A stretch of 64,000 nucleotides of DNA from JBDWFY01 sp965275915 (GCA_965275915.1 CBDHYI010000005.1:516477-580476); one strand, 5' to 3'; counted from the first letter of the stretch, positions 9,802-19,475 are shown. Translations and numbers: made by a program. Notes: generated by a model from the sequence alone, not told the origin.

Positions 9802-11904
9802 ATGAGACCGCCTCTCCTGGATCCACTGTTTGCGCCGGTTGAAAGCCTTGACGGCATAGGTCCCAAAACCGCCGAGCGCATTGCCGGCCTTGTCGGCAGG
9901 AACAACGACCAGCCTGCCCGGGTACTTGACTTGCTGTTTCACTTGCCCGTCTCGATTATCGACCGCCGAAACCGGCCCGGGATCGCCTTTGGTCAGGAAG
10001 GGGCCGTCGTGACGTTGGAGGTCGTTGTCGATCGCCACATGCCGGTGCCGGCCAACTCGCGCGCGCCTTATCGTGTGATGGCCCATGACGATACCGGGGA
10101 AATAGCATTCGTCTTCTTCCACGCAAGACGCGACTGGCTCGAAAAAAACCTGCCGCCGGGCGAAAAGCGATATGTGAGCGGCCGGATGGAGTGGTTCAAC
10201 GGACGTCCGCAGATGGTCCATCCCGATCTTATCGCAACGGAGGAGGAATTCGCGTCCCAACCGCTGATCGAACCGATCTATCCGATGACCGCAGGACTCG
10301 CCGGAAAAACCCTGCGGAAAGGCATTGCCGCTGCGTTGGCGCGCCTGCCGGATCTGCCCGAATGGCTGGATGGTCCGTTTTGCACACGAGAGAAGTTTCC
10401 GACCTTCGCCGATACTCTGAGCCGCCTGCATCATCCGCAAGACACGGGTGATGTTACAGCAGAGTCGCTGCCGCGCCGTCGTCTGGCCTATGACGAATAT
10501 CTGGCAAGTCAGGTAGCCCTTGCCATGGTCCGGCATCACATGCGCAAACTTGGCGGCGTTTCCCGCCAGTCGTCGGGGGACTTCAAACAGAAAATAATCG
10601 CAGCCCTGCCCTTCTCGCTGACCGCCGGTCAAGCAAAAGCGCTGCAGGATATCGAAGTTGACCTGGCAGCGCCGGAACGCATGCTGCGCCTGGTTCAGGG
10701 TGATGTCGGTTCGGGCAAAACGATTGTTGCGCTGCTTGCCATGGCTCACGCTGTGGAGTCAGGCGGACAGGCCGCGCTGATGGCGCCAACTGAAATTCTG
10801 GCACGCCAGCATTTTGCATCCATCAACCCCTTATGCGAGGCAGCAGGCTTGAGAGCCGCAGTCGTTACCGGACGCGACAGACCGCGTGTCCGGCGCGAGA
10901 TCGAAGCTGCTCTGGCGAACGGCGAGATCGATATTGTCGTCGGCACCCACGCCCTGTTTCAATCCGGAACACAGTTCAACAATCTGGCGCTTGCCGTCGT
11001 CGATGAGCAGCACCGCTTTGGCGTTCATCAGAGGCTGGCCCTGTCCGACAAAGGTCGCGGGGCCGATGTCCTGGTTATGACGGCAACCCCCATCCCCAGA
11101 ACCCTTGTCCTTACATATTTCGGCGATATGGACGTTTCGCAATTGACGGAGAAACCGGCTGGCAGGCAGCCGATCCAAACCAATTCCGTTTCCATCGAGC
11201 GGCTGGGCGAAGTGGTTGAGCGCATCAAGGGCGCTATCGGCAGCGGGCAGAAAGCCTACTGGATTTGCCCCCTGGTCGAAGAAAGCGACACGCTGGACGT
11301 TGCCGCCGCAGAAGATCGCTACCGGATGTTGAAGCGGACGCTTGGCGACCGGGTCGCTCTTGTCCACGGCCGAATGACCGGTGAAGAAAAAGAACAGGCC
11401 ATGGAGGCCTTCAAGTCCGGACTGGCGCGCGCACTCGTTGCGACAACGGTCATTGAAGTCGGTGTGGATGTGCCGGATGCCTCCATCATTGTGATCGAAC
11501 ACGCAGAGCGATTTGGCCTTGCCCAGTTACACCAGTTGCGCGGTCGAGTTGGGCGCGGCAGCCAGGCATCGCATTGCCTGCTGCTTTACAAGGCGCCGCT
11601 GAGCGGGACGGCCAAGGCCAGGCTCAACGTGATGCGGGAAACCAATGACGGTTTCAGAATTGCCGAAGAAGACCTGAAACTGAGGGGAGAAGGGGAGATT
11701 CTGGGAACGCGTCAAAGCGGCATGCCCGGTTTTCGGATTGCCGACATGGAGCATCATTCCGATCTGTTGGAGATTGCCAGAGACGACGCCCGTCTGATAC
11801 TTGAAACTGATCCGGGACTGACCTCAACTCGGGGAAAATCCCTGCGATTACTGCTCTATCTGTTCAATCGCGATGAAGCAGTGCGCCTGTTGCGTGCCGG
11901 ATGA
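9802..11904 (+). CDS. recG: ATP-dependent DNA helicase RecG
   Basis: Junction-specific helicase that remodels stalled replication forks and Holliday junctions. 700 residues. The N-terminal wedge domain contains an OB fold (about 60-150). Helicase motifs follow: Walker A QGDVGSGKTIVALLA, DEQHRFGVHQR motif II, TATPIPRTL motif III, then VGVDVPDASIIVIEHAERFGL and QLRGRVGRGSQ in the second lobe. The ATG at 9802 follows an AAGGA sequence. It is divergent from sdhE, with about 217 bp between the two start codons. Everything expected is present. Confidence 0.97.
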   Translation: MRPPLLDPLFAPVESLDGIGPKTAERIAGLVGRNNDQPARVLDLLFHLPVSIIDRRNRPGIAFGQEGAVVTLEVVVDRHMPVPANSRAPYRVMAHDDTGEIAFVFFHARRDWLEKNLPPGEKRYVSGRMEWFNGRPQMVHPDLIATEEEFASQPLIEPIYPMTAGLAGKTLRKGIAAALARLPDLPEWLDGPFCTREKFPTFADTLSRLHHPQDTGDVTAESLPRRRLAYDEYLASQVALAMVRHHMRKLGGVSRQSSGDFKQKIIAALPFSLTAGQAKALQDIEVDLAAPERMLRLVQGDVGSGKTIVALLAMAHAVESGGQAALMAPTEILARQHFASINPLCEAAGLRAAVVTGRDRPRVRREIEAALANGEIDIVVGTHALFQSGTQFNNLALAVVDEQHRFGVHQRLALSDKGRGADVLVMTATPIPRTLVLTYFGDMDVSQLTEKPAGRQPIQTNSVSIERLGEVVERIKGAIGSGQKAYWICPLVEESDTLDVAAAEDRYRMLKRTLGDRVALVHGRMTGEEKEQAMEAFKSGLARALVATTVIEVGVDVPDASIIVIEHAERFGLAQLHQLRGRVGRGSQASHCLLLYKAPLSGTAKARLNVMRETNDGFRIAEEDLKLRGEGEILGTRQSGMPGFRIADMEHHSDLLEIARDDARLILETDPGLTSTRGKSLRLLLYLFNRDEAVRLLRAG

Positions 11905-11951
11905 CTATAAGCAGGCGTCTTCCATCGGATGGACAGTGCCTGATTTGATCG

Positions 11952-12683
11952 TCAATTGACCGGCTCAATTTCCGATCGCTTCGCTTCGTCCACCAGTTCC
12001 TGTGCCTTGCTCTGATATTCAGGCGTAACAAGACCGGCGGAAATGACCAGTTTGGCCGCGTCCTCGACGGACATATCCAACTCGATAATATCTGTCTTGG
12101 GCACGAACAGAAGAAATCCGGATGTCGGATTCGGCGTTGTGGGCAGGAAAACGCTGACAAGTTCGGGATGCGGCGTAATTTTTCCCGAGACTTCTCCTTT
12201 GGTCGCCGTCGCGATAAACACAATCGCCCAAAGCCCTTTCCTCGGATATTCAATAATCGCGGCCTTCTGAAAACTGTTGCCGCGCTGCGACAGGACGGTC
12301 TCAAAAATCTGCTTCAGGCCGCTATAAAGATTGCGGACCAGCGGCATCCGGCCCACAACCTGCTCGCCGTAAGATATCAGTGTCCGGCCGACAAAATTTG
12401 CGGTCAAAAAGCCGATGATCGTCAAAACGACAAACGACATGACCAGGCCGAGACCGGGAACGGCAAACGGGAGATAATTTTCCGGATTATAGATGGCCGG
12501 GATAAGCGGTTTGACCCAGCTGTCGACCCATTGAATGAGAGACCATGTAAGATAGAGCGTGATGCCAAGCGGACCGGTGATGACAAGACCGGTCAGGAAA
12601 TAGTTTCTCAGGCGGGTCATAAAACCCGGCGGTCTCAGACTGTCGTCTCCGTCACTCCTGCGACGGTCTTCCTTTCGGGACAT
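11952..12683 (-). CDS. DUF502 family membrane protein
   Basis: Conserved inner-membrane protein of unknown function; the family has no established role in bacteria. 243 residues: basic/acidic cytoplasmic N-terminus, a first membrane segment about residues 30-50 (FLTGLVITGPLGITLYLTWS) and a second about 75-95 (GLVMSFVVLTIIGFLTANF). The conserved motif GRMPLVRNLYSGLKQ is present, then a soluble beta-rich domain (PTTPNPTSGFLLFVPK). It is convergent with recG, with 47 bp between stop codons. Nothing around it suggests a specific function. Confidence 0.88.
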   Translation of the reverse strand: MSRKEDRRRSDGDDSLRPPGFMTRLRNYFLTGLVITGPLGITLYLTWSLIQWVDSWVKPLIPAIYNPENYLPFAVPGLGLVMSFVVLTIIGFLTANFVGRTLISYGEQVVGRMPLVRNLYSGLKQIFETVLSQRGNSFQKAAIIEYPRKGLWAIVFIATATKGEVSGKITPHPELVSVFLPTTPNPTSGFLLFVPKTDIIELDMSVEDAAKLVISAGLVTPEYQSKAQELVDEAKRSEIEPVN

Positions 12684-12883
12684 CTAAGAAATCACCCCTT
12701 TTTTTAGGCAGCAGACACTATATGTTTGGTTTCTATCCTCTACATAGTGGTGAAAAAGCTCAATAGACAGTCCCGTTTGTGCATCTTTTATTCGCTTTTA
12801 TGGTTACACGATTGCCAAACAGGGTGTGATCCATTCAAAAGTCCAATAACTCCGCAGTCTCGCTGCCTGATCAACGGAACGCA

Positions 12884-13249
12884 ATGAAACGCACGTTTTT
12901 TGCACTTCTTGGCTGGAGTTTCGTCGGCATCGGGTTCGTCGGCATATTCCTGCCGCTGTTGCCGACGACGATTTTCTTCATTCTTGCAGCGGGCTGTTTT
13001 GCCCGGTCTTCACCCAGATTCGAGCGGTGGATTCTCAACCATCCCCGCTTCGGCCCGCCGGTGAATGCCTGGCGGGACCACGGCATCATTTCGACGCGGG
13101 CAAAGATATTGGCCGTTTGCGGAATGCTGGCAGGGTTCAGTATTTTCTATGTTTCAGCACAGCCGAATGCCGCCCTGATGCTCCTTGTCGCAGCGGTGCT
13201 TCTTGGCTGTGCGGCTTTCGTCATCAGCCGTCCGTCTGACCAACGATAA
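12884..13249 (+). CDS. YbaN/DUF454 family small membrane protein
   Basis: Small inner-membrane protein of the YbaN family, function unknown. 121 residues with an N-terminal hydrophobic hairpin (LLGWSFVGIGFVGIFLPLLP, about residues 6-25). The family signature PLLPTTIFFILAAGCFARSSPRF follows, then WILNHPRFGPPVNAWRDHG, and two further hydrophobic segments near the C-terminus (about 72-90 and 95-112). Transcribed alone, convergent with glmS (53 bp between stops). The 200 bp upstream (12684-12883) shows no other gene. Confidence 0.88.
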   Translation: MKRTFFALLGWSFVGIGFVGIFLPLLPTTIFFILAAGCFARSSPRFERWILNHPRFGPPVNAWRDHGIISTRAKILAVCGMLAGFSIFYVSAQPNAALMLLVAAVLLGCAAFVISRPSDQR

Positions 13250-13302
13250 CGTCAGGAAACCGGTCCAATCCGCCGCTGTAATATCGTTGTTATCAGCAGG
13301 TT

Positions 13303-15144
13303 TCACTCAACGGTCACGGACTTTGCAAGATTGCGAGGCTGATCGACATCGGTGCCCATAATAACGGCCGTGTGGTAGGCAAGCAGTTGGATCGGTATTG
13401 AGTAGACAATCGGGGTTACGGTCGCCGGCATATCGGGCATGATAATCGTTTCGACCGCATCCATCGCCGCCGCTTCTGCGCCTTTTTCATCGGTTACCAG
13501 GATAATGCGTCCCTCGCGCGCCGCCACTTCCTGCATATTCGAAACGGTCTTTTCGAAAATACGGTCATAGGGCGCAATCACAACGACCGGCATATGTTCA
13601 TCAATCAGAGCGATCGGTCCGTGTTTCAACTCACCTGCCGCATATCCTTCGGCATGGATGTAGGAAATTTCCTTAAGCTTGAGCGCGCCTTCCATGGCCA
13701 GCGGATAGCTGGTGCCCCGGCCCAGATAAAGAACGTCCTCGGCCTTGGCGAGAGTTCGGGCAAGCCGTTCTATCTGCGGCTCCAGTTTCAATGCCTGCAC
13801 AGCATAGGCGGGAACTTCCGCCAGTGCAGCAACGAGTTTACGTTCGTCTTCCTCGCCAAGAAAGCCGCGTTGTTTGCCGGCGGCTATTGCCAGCGATGCA
13901 AGAACCGACAATTGACACGTGAAAGCCTTCGTCGAGGCCACACCGATTTCCGGCCCGGCAAAGGTCGGAAAAATAACGTCCGATTCCCTGGCAATCGTCG
14001 ATTCCTGAACATTGACCACTGCGCCGATATGCTGACGGTCCGATTTGCAGTAACGCAGGCTTGCCAGTGTGTCGGCCGTTTCACCGGACTGGGAAATGAA
14101 AAGAGCAAGTCCGCCGGGTTCCATCGGCATCTCACGATACCGGAATTCCGACGCAATATCGATGTCGACAGGCAGGCGCGCAAACCGCTCGAACCAGTAC
14201 TTGGCCGTCATTCCGGCGTAAAACGCCGTTCCGCAGGCGCAGATCACAATTCGGGAGAGATCGGCAAAGTCAAACGGCAGGTCCTGATCGATTTTCACCG
14301 TCCCAGTGCCGATGTCGAGATAGCGCGACAGTGTGTGGCCGATCACCTCAGGCTGCTCGTGCACTTCCTTCGCCATGAAGTGACGGTAATTGCCTTTTTC
14401 CGTCAGACCGGCATGGACACCGGACTGCTGGACAGGACGGTCCACTTCCTGTCCGCTTTCGTCAAATATCGTGCTGCCCGACCGCGTCAGAACGGCCCAG
14501 TCACCCTCTTCGAGATAGCAGACCTGATCCGTAAAGGGGGCAAGCGCAATCGCATCGGACCCCAGATACATTTCGCCGGCGCCGTAACCGATTGCGAGCG
14601 GACTGCCCTGACGGGCGCCGAACATGAGATCATCCTCGCCGGAAATCAGAATGGCCAATGCAAACGCGCCTTTTAACTGCCCAAGAGTGGACCTCACAGC
14701 GTCTTGCGCAGTCTTCCCGCTGTCGAGTTCTCTCTCTATGAGATGCGCCACAACTTCGGTATCGGTGTCGGTATGAAAGACGGCCCCTCTTCCGACAAGT
14801 TCTTCGCGAAGTTCGCGGAAGTTCTCGATAATCCCGTTGTGAACGATCGCCACCTGCGGCCGATTTTCGCTTGGCGCAATATGCGGATGGGCATTGCCGA
14901 CTGTCGGCGCGCCGTGGGTGGCCCAACGTGTGTGACCGATCCCGGAAAATCCAAGCAAAGGAACGCGGTCCAGTTTCTCTTCCAGGTTGCGCAGCTTGCC
15001 TTCCGCGCGGCAGCGAACTATCTCGCCGGCTTCCAAAGTGGCGACGCCTGCAGAATCATAGCCGCGATATTCAAGCCGCTTGAGCGCATCCACCAATTGG
15101 GGTGCTACCGCAGAGTTACCCAGGATTCCGACAATGCCGCACAT
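13303..15144 (-). CDS. glmS: Glutamine--fructose-6-phosphate aminotransferase (isomerising)
   Basis: Makes glucosamine-6-phosphate, the first committed step to UDP-N-acetylglucosamine for peptidoglycan and LPS. About 613 residues. The catalytic Cys2 follows the initiator Met (MCGIVGILGN). The glutaminase domain runs to about 220, then come two SIS isomerase domains (ICACGTAFYAGMTAKYW; GRGTSYPLAMEGALKLKEISY) and the conserved C-terminal tail NLAKSVTVE. It follows glmU on the same strand, but a 273-bp mobile element lies between the two genes. Whether glmS is still read from the glmU promoter is therefore open. No glmS ribozyme is expected or seen in this group. Confidence 0.97.
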   Translation of the reverse strand: MCGIVGILGNSAVAPQLVDALKRLEYRGYDSAGVATLEAGEIVRCRAEGKLRNLEEKLDRVPLLGFSGIGHTRWATHGAPTVGNAHPHIAPSENRPQVAIVHNGIIENFRELREELVGRGAVFHTDTDTEVVAHLIERELDSGKTAQDAVRSTLGQLKGAFALAILISGEDDLMFGARQGSPLAIGYGAGEMYLGSDAIALAPFTDQVCYLEEGDWAVLTRSGSTIFDESGQEVDRPVQQSGVHAGLTEKGNYRHFMAKEVHEQPEVIGHTLSRYLDIGTGTVKIDQDLPFDFADLSRIVICACGTAFYAGMTAKYWFERFARLPVDIDIASEFRYREMPMEPGGLALFISQSGETADTLASLRYCKSDRQHIGAVVNVQESTIARESDVIFPTFAGPEIGVASTKAFTCQLSVLASLAIAAGKQRGFLGEEDERKLVAALAEVPAYAVQALKLEPQIERLARTLAKAEDVLYLGRGTSYPLAMEGALKLKEISYIHAEGYAAGELKHGPIALIDEHMPVVVIAPYDRIFEKTVSNMQEVAAREGRIILVTDEKGAEAAAMDAVETIIMPDMPATVTPIVYSIPIQLLAYHTAVIMGTDVDQPRNLAKSVTVE

Positions 15145-15285
15145 GGGAGTGTCCTTTCAGCCATCCGTGGATCAAAGAAGTCGATACGATGTAGACCACG
15201 CGCGTTAGCAAATAAAAATAAAGAAGTGTTTCATTCCATGACAAAATTAATGGGGTCGAAGCTCAAGCCTCTAAATCTGGAGACA

Positions 15286-15312
15286 GCTAGGCTCAGGACC
15301 CATTAATTTCAT
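15286..15312 (+). repeat. Left terminal inverted repeat of the MITE-like element
   Basis: Begins gctaggctcaggaccc and ends taatttcat. Its reverse complement matches 15532-15558 with a single mismatch. The flanking bases further out do not match, which fixes the outer boundary. Confidence 0.9.
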
Positions 15313-15320
15313 GCCGTTCT

Positions 15321-15420
15321 GTTTTGAAAGAAGTATTCGAATGGAGAGAACCAGGGAGAAGCGAAGGTTGGATACCTTTGCGAGCTCTGGTTTTCTTCAG
15401 GCGGACACTTCTTTCAAAAC
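15321..15420. repeat. Internal hairpin of the MITE-like element
   Basis: A perfect 14-bp outer stem (gttttgaaagaagt at 15321-15334 against 15407-15420) encloses a partly paired inner arm (gagaaccag against ctggttttc, and gaaggt against accttt). Such a structure could fold in RNA or single-stranded DNA. Confidence 0.75.
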
Positions 15421-15531
15421 CCGAAGGGCGAGGCATATTGTGTTCCTGACTGCGTTGGAAAGACTTGAAAACCGGACGGTTTCCTGCGCCTTTCCGCCTT
15501 GTCAAAAACAAAATCTGCTCTCGCAGAATGG

Positions 15532-15558
15532 ATGAAATCAATGGGTCCTGAGCCTAGC
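15532..15558 (-). repeat. Right terminal inverted repeat; contains the glmU stop codon
   Basis: Ends gggtcctgagcctagc. Read on the minus strand, the TAG at 15554-15556 terminates glmU, so the repeat overlaps coding sequence by a few bases. Confidence 0.9.
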
Positions 15559-16906
15559 CGGAGTTCTTCGGATAATTCTTTTTGGCTCTGAACCGATCGG
15601 CCCAGCCGGACTTATTTTCCTGCCGCCCGCGTCCGATTCCCAAAGCATCAGCCGGGACATCCCCCGTGATGACGCTCCCCGAACCGACGATCGCTCCTTG
15701 GCCCACAGTGACGGGCGCAACCAGGGCCGAATTTGATCCGATAAAACTCCCTGCGCCAATATCGGTAAAATACTTGTCAAAACCGTCATAATTGCAGGTA
15801 ATGGTTCCTGCACCGACATTGGCGTTCGGACCCACACGCGCGTCGCCGATATAGCTCAGGTGATTGACTTTGGCGCCGGTCTCTACGACGGCCTTTTTTA
15901 TTTCGACAAAATTACCGACTTTTGCTCCCTCTCCGATCTCAGCGCCCGGACGCAGACGCGCGTAGGGACCGATAACCGCACCCTGCTCGACGCAAGCGCC
16001 CTCAAGATGACTGAATGCCCGAATTCTTGCTTTTCTCTTCACGGAGACTTTTGGGCCGAAAACAACATTCTGTTCGACCACCACGTCCGGTTCAAGAGTT
16101 GTGTCATGCGAGAAGAACACCGTTTCGGGCGCAAGCAGCGACACACCGTCCATCATAGCGTTATCGCGCATTCTCCTTTGGAAAACATGTTCGACCTGAG
16201 CAAGTTGCAGCCGGTTATTCACCCCCTGCACTTCCTCTTCATCGCCCACGATAACGCCTATTTTCAGCCCCTTGGCCCGGCCGATTTCTACAGCATCCGT
16301 GAGATAGTACTCGCCCTTGACATTGCTGTTGCCGATGGCGGTCAGCAGCTCGCCGACACATGGGCCTCTGAACCCCATGATGCCGGAATTGCAAAGGGTG
16401 ACCTGCCGTTCTTCAGGTGTCGCGTCCTTGTGTTCACGGATCGCGACCAGCGCTCCCTCCTTTTCCAGCAGCCGACCGTAACCTGTTGGATCCTCGGCAT
16501 GAAATCCGAGCACCGCGATGTCAAGTTCCGCCGCAAGTGCCTGCCGGATGCGGATGATCGTATCAGGTGTGATCAAAGGACTGTCACCAAAAAGGACCAA
16601 CACATCATCCGGCTCCTCGGCGATAACATCTTCTGCAGCGCGCACCGCATGGGCCGTTCCAAGCCGATCTTCCTGGACGTGGACGCTGGCATCGGGCGCG
16701 AGTGTTTTCGCCATGTCCGCAACGGCCGGCATATCCGGTCCGACAACCAGCGCCAGGCGATCCGCACCGGCCTCAGTCACCGCATTCACAACATGTCCGG
16801 CCATCGGAAGACCGCCGACCGGATGCAGCACCTTGGGCAGATCCGATCGCATTCTCGTCCCCAGGCCGGCAGCAAGAACGATGGCTAAACAGGAACGATC
16901 CGTCAT
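15554..16906 (-). CDS. glmU: Bifunctional GlmU: UDP-GlcNAc pyrophosphorylase / GlcN-1-P acetyltransferase
   Basis: Last two steps to UDP-N-acetylglucosamine. The start at 16906 (MTDRSCLAIVLAAGLG) is preferred over an in-frame ATG 57 nt upstream because the nucleotidyltransferase motif LAAGLGTRMRSDLPKVLHP then begins at the usual distance. 450 residues: N-terminal pyrophosphorylase domain, then a left-handed beta-helix acetyltransferase domain (GPYARLRPGAEIGEGAKVG, GAGTITCNYDGFDKY). The last residues (KKNYPKNSG) and the stop codon run into the inverted repeat of a mobile element, so the C-terminus is probably not ancestral. The catalytic residues lie well before this point. Confidence 0.96.
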   Translation of the reverse strand: MTDRSCLAIVLAAGLGTRMRSDLPKVLHPVGGLPMAGHVVNAVTEAGADRLALVVGPDMPAVADMAKTLAPDASVHVQEDRLGTAHAVRAAEDVIAEEPDDVLVLFGDSPLITPDTIIRIRQALAAELDIAVLGFHAEDPTGYGRLLEKEGALVAIREHKDATPEERQVTLCNSGIMGFRGPCVGELLTAIGNSNVKGEYYLTDAVEIGRAKGLKIGVIVGDEEEVQGVNNRLQLAQVEHVFQRRMRDNAMMDGVSLLAPETVFFSHDTTLEPDVVVEQNVVFGPKVSVKRKARIRAFSHLEGACVEQGAVIGPYARLRPGAEIGEGAKVGNFVEIKKAVVETGAKVNHLSYIGDARVGPNANVGAGTITCNYDGFDKYFTDIGAGSFIGSNSALVAPVTVGQGAIVGSGSVITGDVPADALGIGRGRQENKSGWADRFRAKKNYPKNSG

Positions 16907-17040
16907 TTTATCAACCCCAGATAAGGATCGGTCATCGCAGCCCGGCGGCAGTCGGGCAAGCAATATCCGCCTACGTTATTGGTCACATGAAGTATCGTTA
17001 ATAAAATCATGTGAAGATTCGGCAAAGTCTTATAACGCCA

Positions 17041-18390
17041 ATGAGCTCAAAGCTGGAACTGGATAAGCAACCAAACGGTCGGACCGGATCGTTACCGGAT
17101 GGCTATGCCCTTGTCGGATGGGGTTTTTTAGCTGTGCTTGCGCTCATCTTTGCGTTCGCATCCTGGCATTATGATGGCATTAATAGGGCAAGCCGAGTGC
17201 CGACATTCGCACAACTTCCGCCCGCCGGTCCCGTCAACACAACCGCATCTATCGGGCGAGAAGCGGTTATCGCCGCGGAGGAACCCACCGATCTGGACGT
17301 GTTTTCCACACCTTCCGTTCGTTCAACGGAAGAACTGGACAGACGGGTTAGCGCCGAACTGGCAACGCTACGGCGGGAAGTCGTGCAATTGCGACGATCG
17401 GTTTCTGCGCTGCGCGAGCTTAACACCAACTTGTTTGCCCGGATCGATGAGCTCGAAAAGTCAGGCCCGTTGGTCACCGGCGGCATCGAAACCACCGAAC
17501 CTGCGTTTACAGATCGCCAGGTTCACATCTCGCCTCCTCCCCGGATCCTCGCATATCCGCCGTCGTCAACTGACATGGTTTCTCCCTTACCGGAGGGTGC
17601 CGAGGTGATCGGCAAGGGCGCAGGCCCCAAAGACCAAAATGTTTCCAAACCGGAGCCTGAGCAGGTTTTAATACCCGCCGAGACAGAAGTGACAGCTGCC
17701 GAGGAACCACAGTCCGACACCGCGCTTCCGACCAACGAGGAGAAACCGGGGCAGAAAGACAGCCCAACGGCTGATGAGACCGCAGTTGCGCCAGTCGCAA
17801 ACACCGGCGCTGACGCTTTGGAGACCGGGGAAACAGGCCCGTCATCCGACGAACCTGATCGGTCGGAGAAACAAACCAGGCCGGTCAGAGTTATTGCCCT
17901 CAGCGAACCACCGTCGCTGGTTCCCGAAGAACCGGAGGCCGCGACAGACCAAATCGCCGCCCTGACACCCGTTGACCGGGAACCGGTGCCCGAAGCTGCA
18001 GGTCCACGGCCGATCGTGACACCTTCAAGCAAACCAGGAAATGCCGTAACGGCGCCAACCGGTGCTGTCCCGGTTAACGCACGTTCCGTTGAGGACCCGG
18101 CCAGCATTTCAGCGACCCGAACCTCTTTTGCCGCCGATCTTGGCGTCTTTTCGACGCGGGAGGAGATGGTGCAAGCCTGGGTGCAGCTCAAAGAGGACAG
18201 TCCCGACCTGCTGCAACCTCTGACCGCTGTCTTCCATGTCCAGGACAACGGGCAGGCAGATCCCTATCGTCTGTTGGCCGGCCCGTTTGTCAACGCTGCC
18301 GATGCGGCGACATTGTGTGTCCGGCTGGCCGCAAAAAAGATCGAATGTCAGCCAAGCCTTTATCTTGGCGAAACACTTTCTCTTCAATAA
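17041..18390 (+). CDS. SPOR-domain membrane protein
   Basis: Probable peptidoglycan-binding envelope protein. From the ATG at 17041 it has 449 residues: a short cytoplasmic N-terminus, one membrane segment (about 25-42, VGWGFLAVLALIFAFASW) and a coiled-coil stretch (about 95-140, SAELATLRREVVQLRRSV). A long Pro/Glu/Ala/Thr-rich linker with no predicted fold follows, then a C-terminal SPOR-like domain of about 85 residues (ADLGVFSTREEMVQAWVQL ... YRLLAGPFVNAADAATLC). A GTG at 17011 is an alternative start; neither has a clear Shine-Dalgarno. SPOR domains bind denuded glycan at division sites; FtsN has a similar layout, but this protein is not identified as FtsN. Confidence 0.8.
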   Translation: MSSKLELDKQPNGRTGSLPDGYALVGWGFLAVLALIFAFASWHYDGINRASRVPTFAQLPPAGPVNTTASIGREAVIAAEEPTDLDVFSTPSVRSTEELDRRVSAELATLRREVVQLRRSVSALRELNTNLFARIDELEKSGPLVTGGIETTEPAFTDRQVHISPPPRILAYPPSSTDMVSPLPEGAEVIGKGAGPKDQNVSKPEPEQVLIPAETEVTAAEEPQSDTALPTNEEKPGQKDSPTADETAVAPVANTGADALETGETGPSSDEPDRSEKQTRPVRVIALSEPPSLVPEEPEAATDQIAALTPVDREPVPEAAGPRPIVTPSSKPGNAVTAPTGAVPVNARSVEDPASISATRTSFAADLGVFSTREEMVQAWVQLKEDSPDLLQPLTAVFHVQDNGQADPYRLLAGPFVNAADAATLCVRLAAKKIECQPSLYLGETLSLQ

Positions 18391-18487
18391 GCGCTTTGTG
18401 ATCCTGTTTGGACCTGATACAGGCAACGTCGCAAACGGAGTTTGTCCGATCATCGTCCCCTACCCGGCAGCATGAGTTTCCTAGCTT

Positions 18488-19417
18488 ATGGACTCGCAAA
18501 AACGAAACGCCATCCTGCTGCTGTGCCTGATGCCGCTGTTCTTTTCCTCCAACATCATATTCGGACGGGCGACGGTTCCGACTGTCGAACCCTGGACTCT
18601 GGCGTTCCTTCGCTGGGGGCTTGCATTTGCTATCCTTCTTCCCTTTTACGGGCACAGTATTGCCGCCCATCGCGCGGTGTTCCTGAGGTATTGGACGTTG
18701 CTGACGGTCCTTGGCTTTTTGGGCATGTGGATTTGCGGCGCAGTCGTCTATCTGGCGCTGCGCTACACCACAGCCACCAATGGAACGCTCATATACACGA
18801 CTTCTCCGATTATGATCCTTTTGCTTGAGTGGTATTTTCGCGGCAGAAAAATCTCGCTCCGGGAAGTTTTTGGCGTCGCATTTGCAGTTGTCGGCGTTGC
18901 TGTCATTGTCAGTCAGGGTTCGCTCGACGTGTTGAGCCAGTTCCAGTTCAATGTCGGTGATTTGCTCTTTCTGATGTCAGCATTCAGTTTCGCCGTTTAC
19001 TCCGTTCTGTTAAAACGATCAGAGTTTGACGAGGTTCCAACTGTGACGCTGTTCTGCGTCGTCTGCCTCGCAGGCGCTGTGACTCTGGCACCTTTCAGTA
19101 TCGGCGAAATTCTGGCAACCGAGCAGTTTCCATCCAACCGGATGCAATGGATCAACATTGCCGGCATCGTAATAATTTCGTCGATATTCGCGTTTCTGAG
19201 CTACCAATACGGCGTAAAAATCGTAGGACCGGCGGTCACCGGACTGTTTATGTATCTCATGCCCGCGTTCGGGGTGGGCCTGGCCGTCGCCATACTGGGA
19301 GAGCGGTTGGAAGTCTTTCACATATCCGGGTCGGTTCTCATCATACTTGGACTGGTTCTGGCTACCCTGCCGGCGGATGTCATCAAAGCACGGTCACGCA
19401 CGGCGGTGGACCGTTAG
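18488..19417 (+). CDS. EamA/DMT-family transporter
   Basis: Inner-membrane transporter of the drug/metabolite superfamily; substrate unknown. 309 residues with ten hydrophobic segments arranged as two EamA repeats. The first is roughly residues 8-140 (LLLCLMPLFFSSNIIFGRAT; GLAFAILLPFYGHS). The second is about 155-290 (DLLFLMSAFSFAVYSVLLKR; GPAVTGLFMYLMPAFGVGLA). Begins 98 bp after the SPOR gene and converges on ccdA. No neighbouring gene indicates what it exports or imports. Confidence 0.9.
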   Translation: MDSQKRNAILLLCLMPLFFSSNIIFGRATVPTVEPWTLAFLRWGLAFAILLPFYGHSIAAHRAVFLRYWTLLTVLGFLGMWICGAVVYLALRYTTATNGTLIYTTSPIMILLLEWYFRGRKISLREVFGVAFAVVGVAVIVSQGSLDVLSQFQFNVGDLLFLMSAFSFAVYSVLLKRSEFDEVPTVTLFCVVCLAGAVTLAPFSIGEILATEQFPSNRMQWINIAGIVIISSIFAFLSYQYGVKIVGPAVTGLFMYLMPAFGVGLAVAILGERLEVFHISGSVLIILGLVLATLPADVIKARSRTAVDR

Positions 19418-19475
19418 ACTTGGGACGACACTTTGGAAATTTCGAACTGCCGGGCTCTTCAGCCGAATATGACGA

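Larger units (their letters stand above)
15286..15558. mobile_element. MITE-like element between glmU and glmS
   Basis: 273-bp non-coding element bounded by 27-bp terminal inverted repeats that match at 26 of 27 positions (15286-15312 and 15532-15558). With a one-base bulge the pairing continues about 8 bp further inward. Inside, 15321-15420 forms a second long imperfect hairpin. No transposase gene is present. The ends read TA-ggctcaggaccc ... gggtcctgagcc-TA, consistent with a TA target duplication as made by IS630/Tc1-mariner transposases; that part is inference. The glmU stop codon lies inside the right repeat, so the insertion apparently replaced the native glmU 3' end. Confidence 0.8.

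Noticed and set aside
9585..9905. N-terminal extension of the SdhE gene to 204 residues
   Set aside because: The extension has no family similarity and overlaps the start of recG. The internal ATG gives the normal SdhE length.
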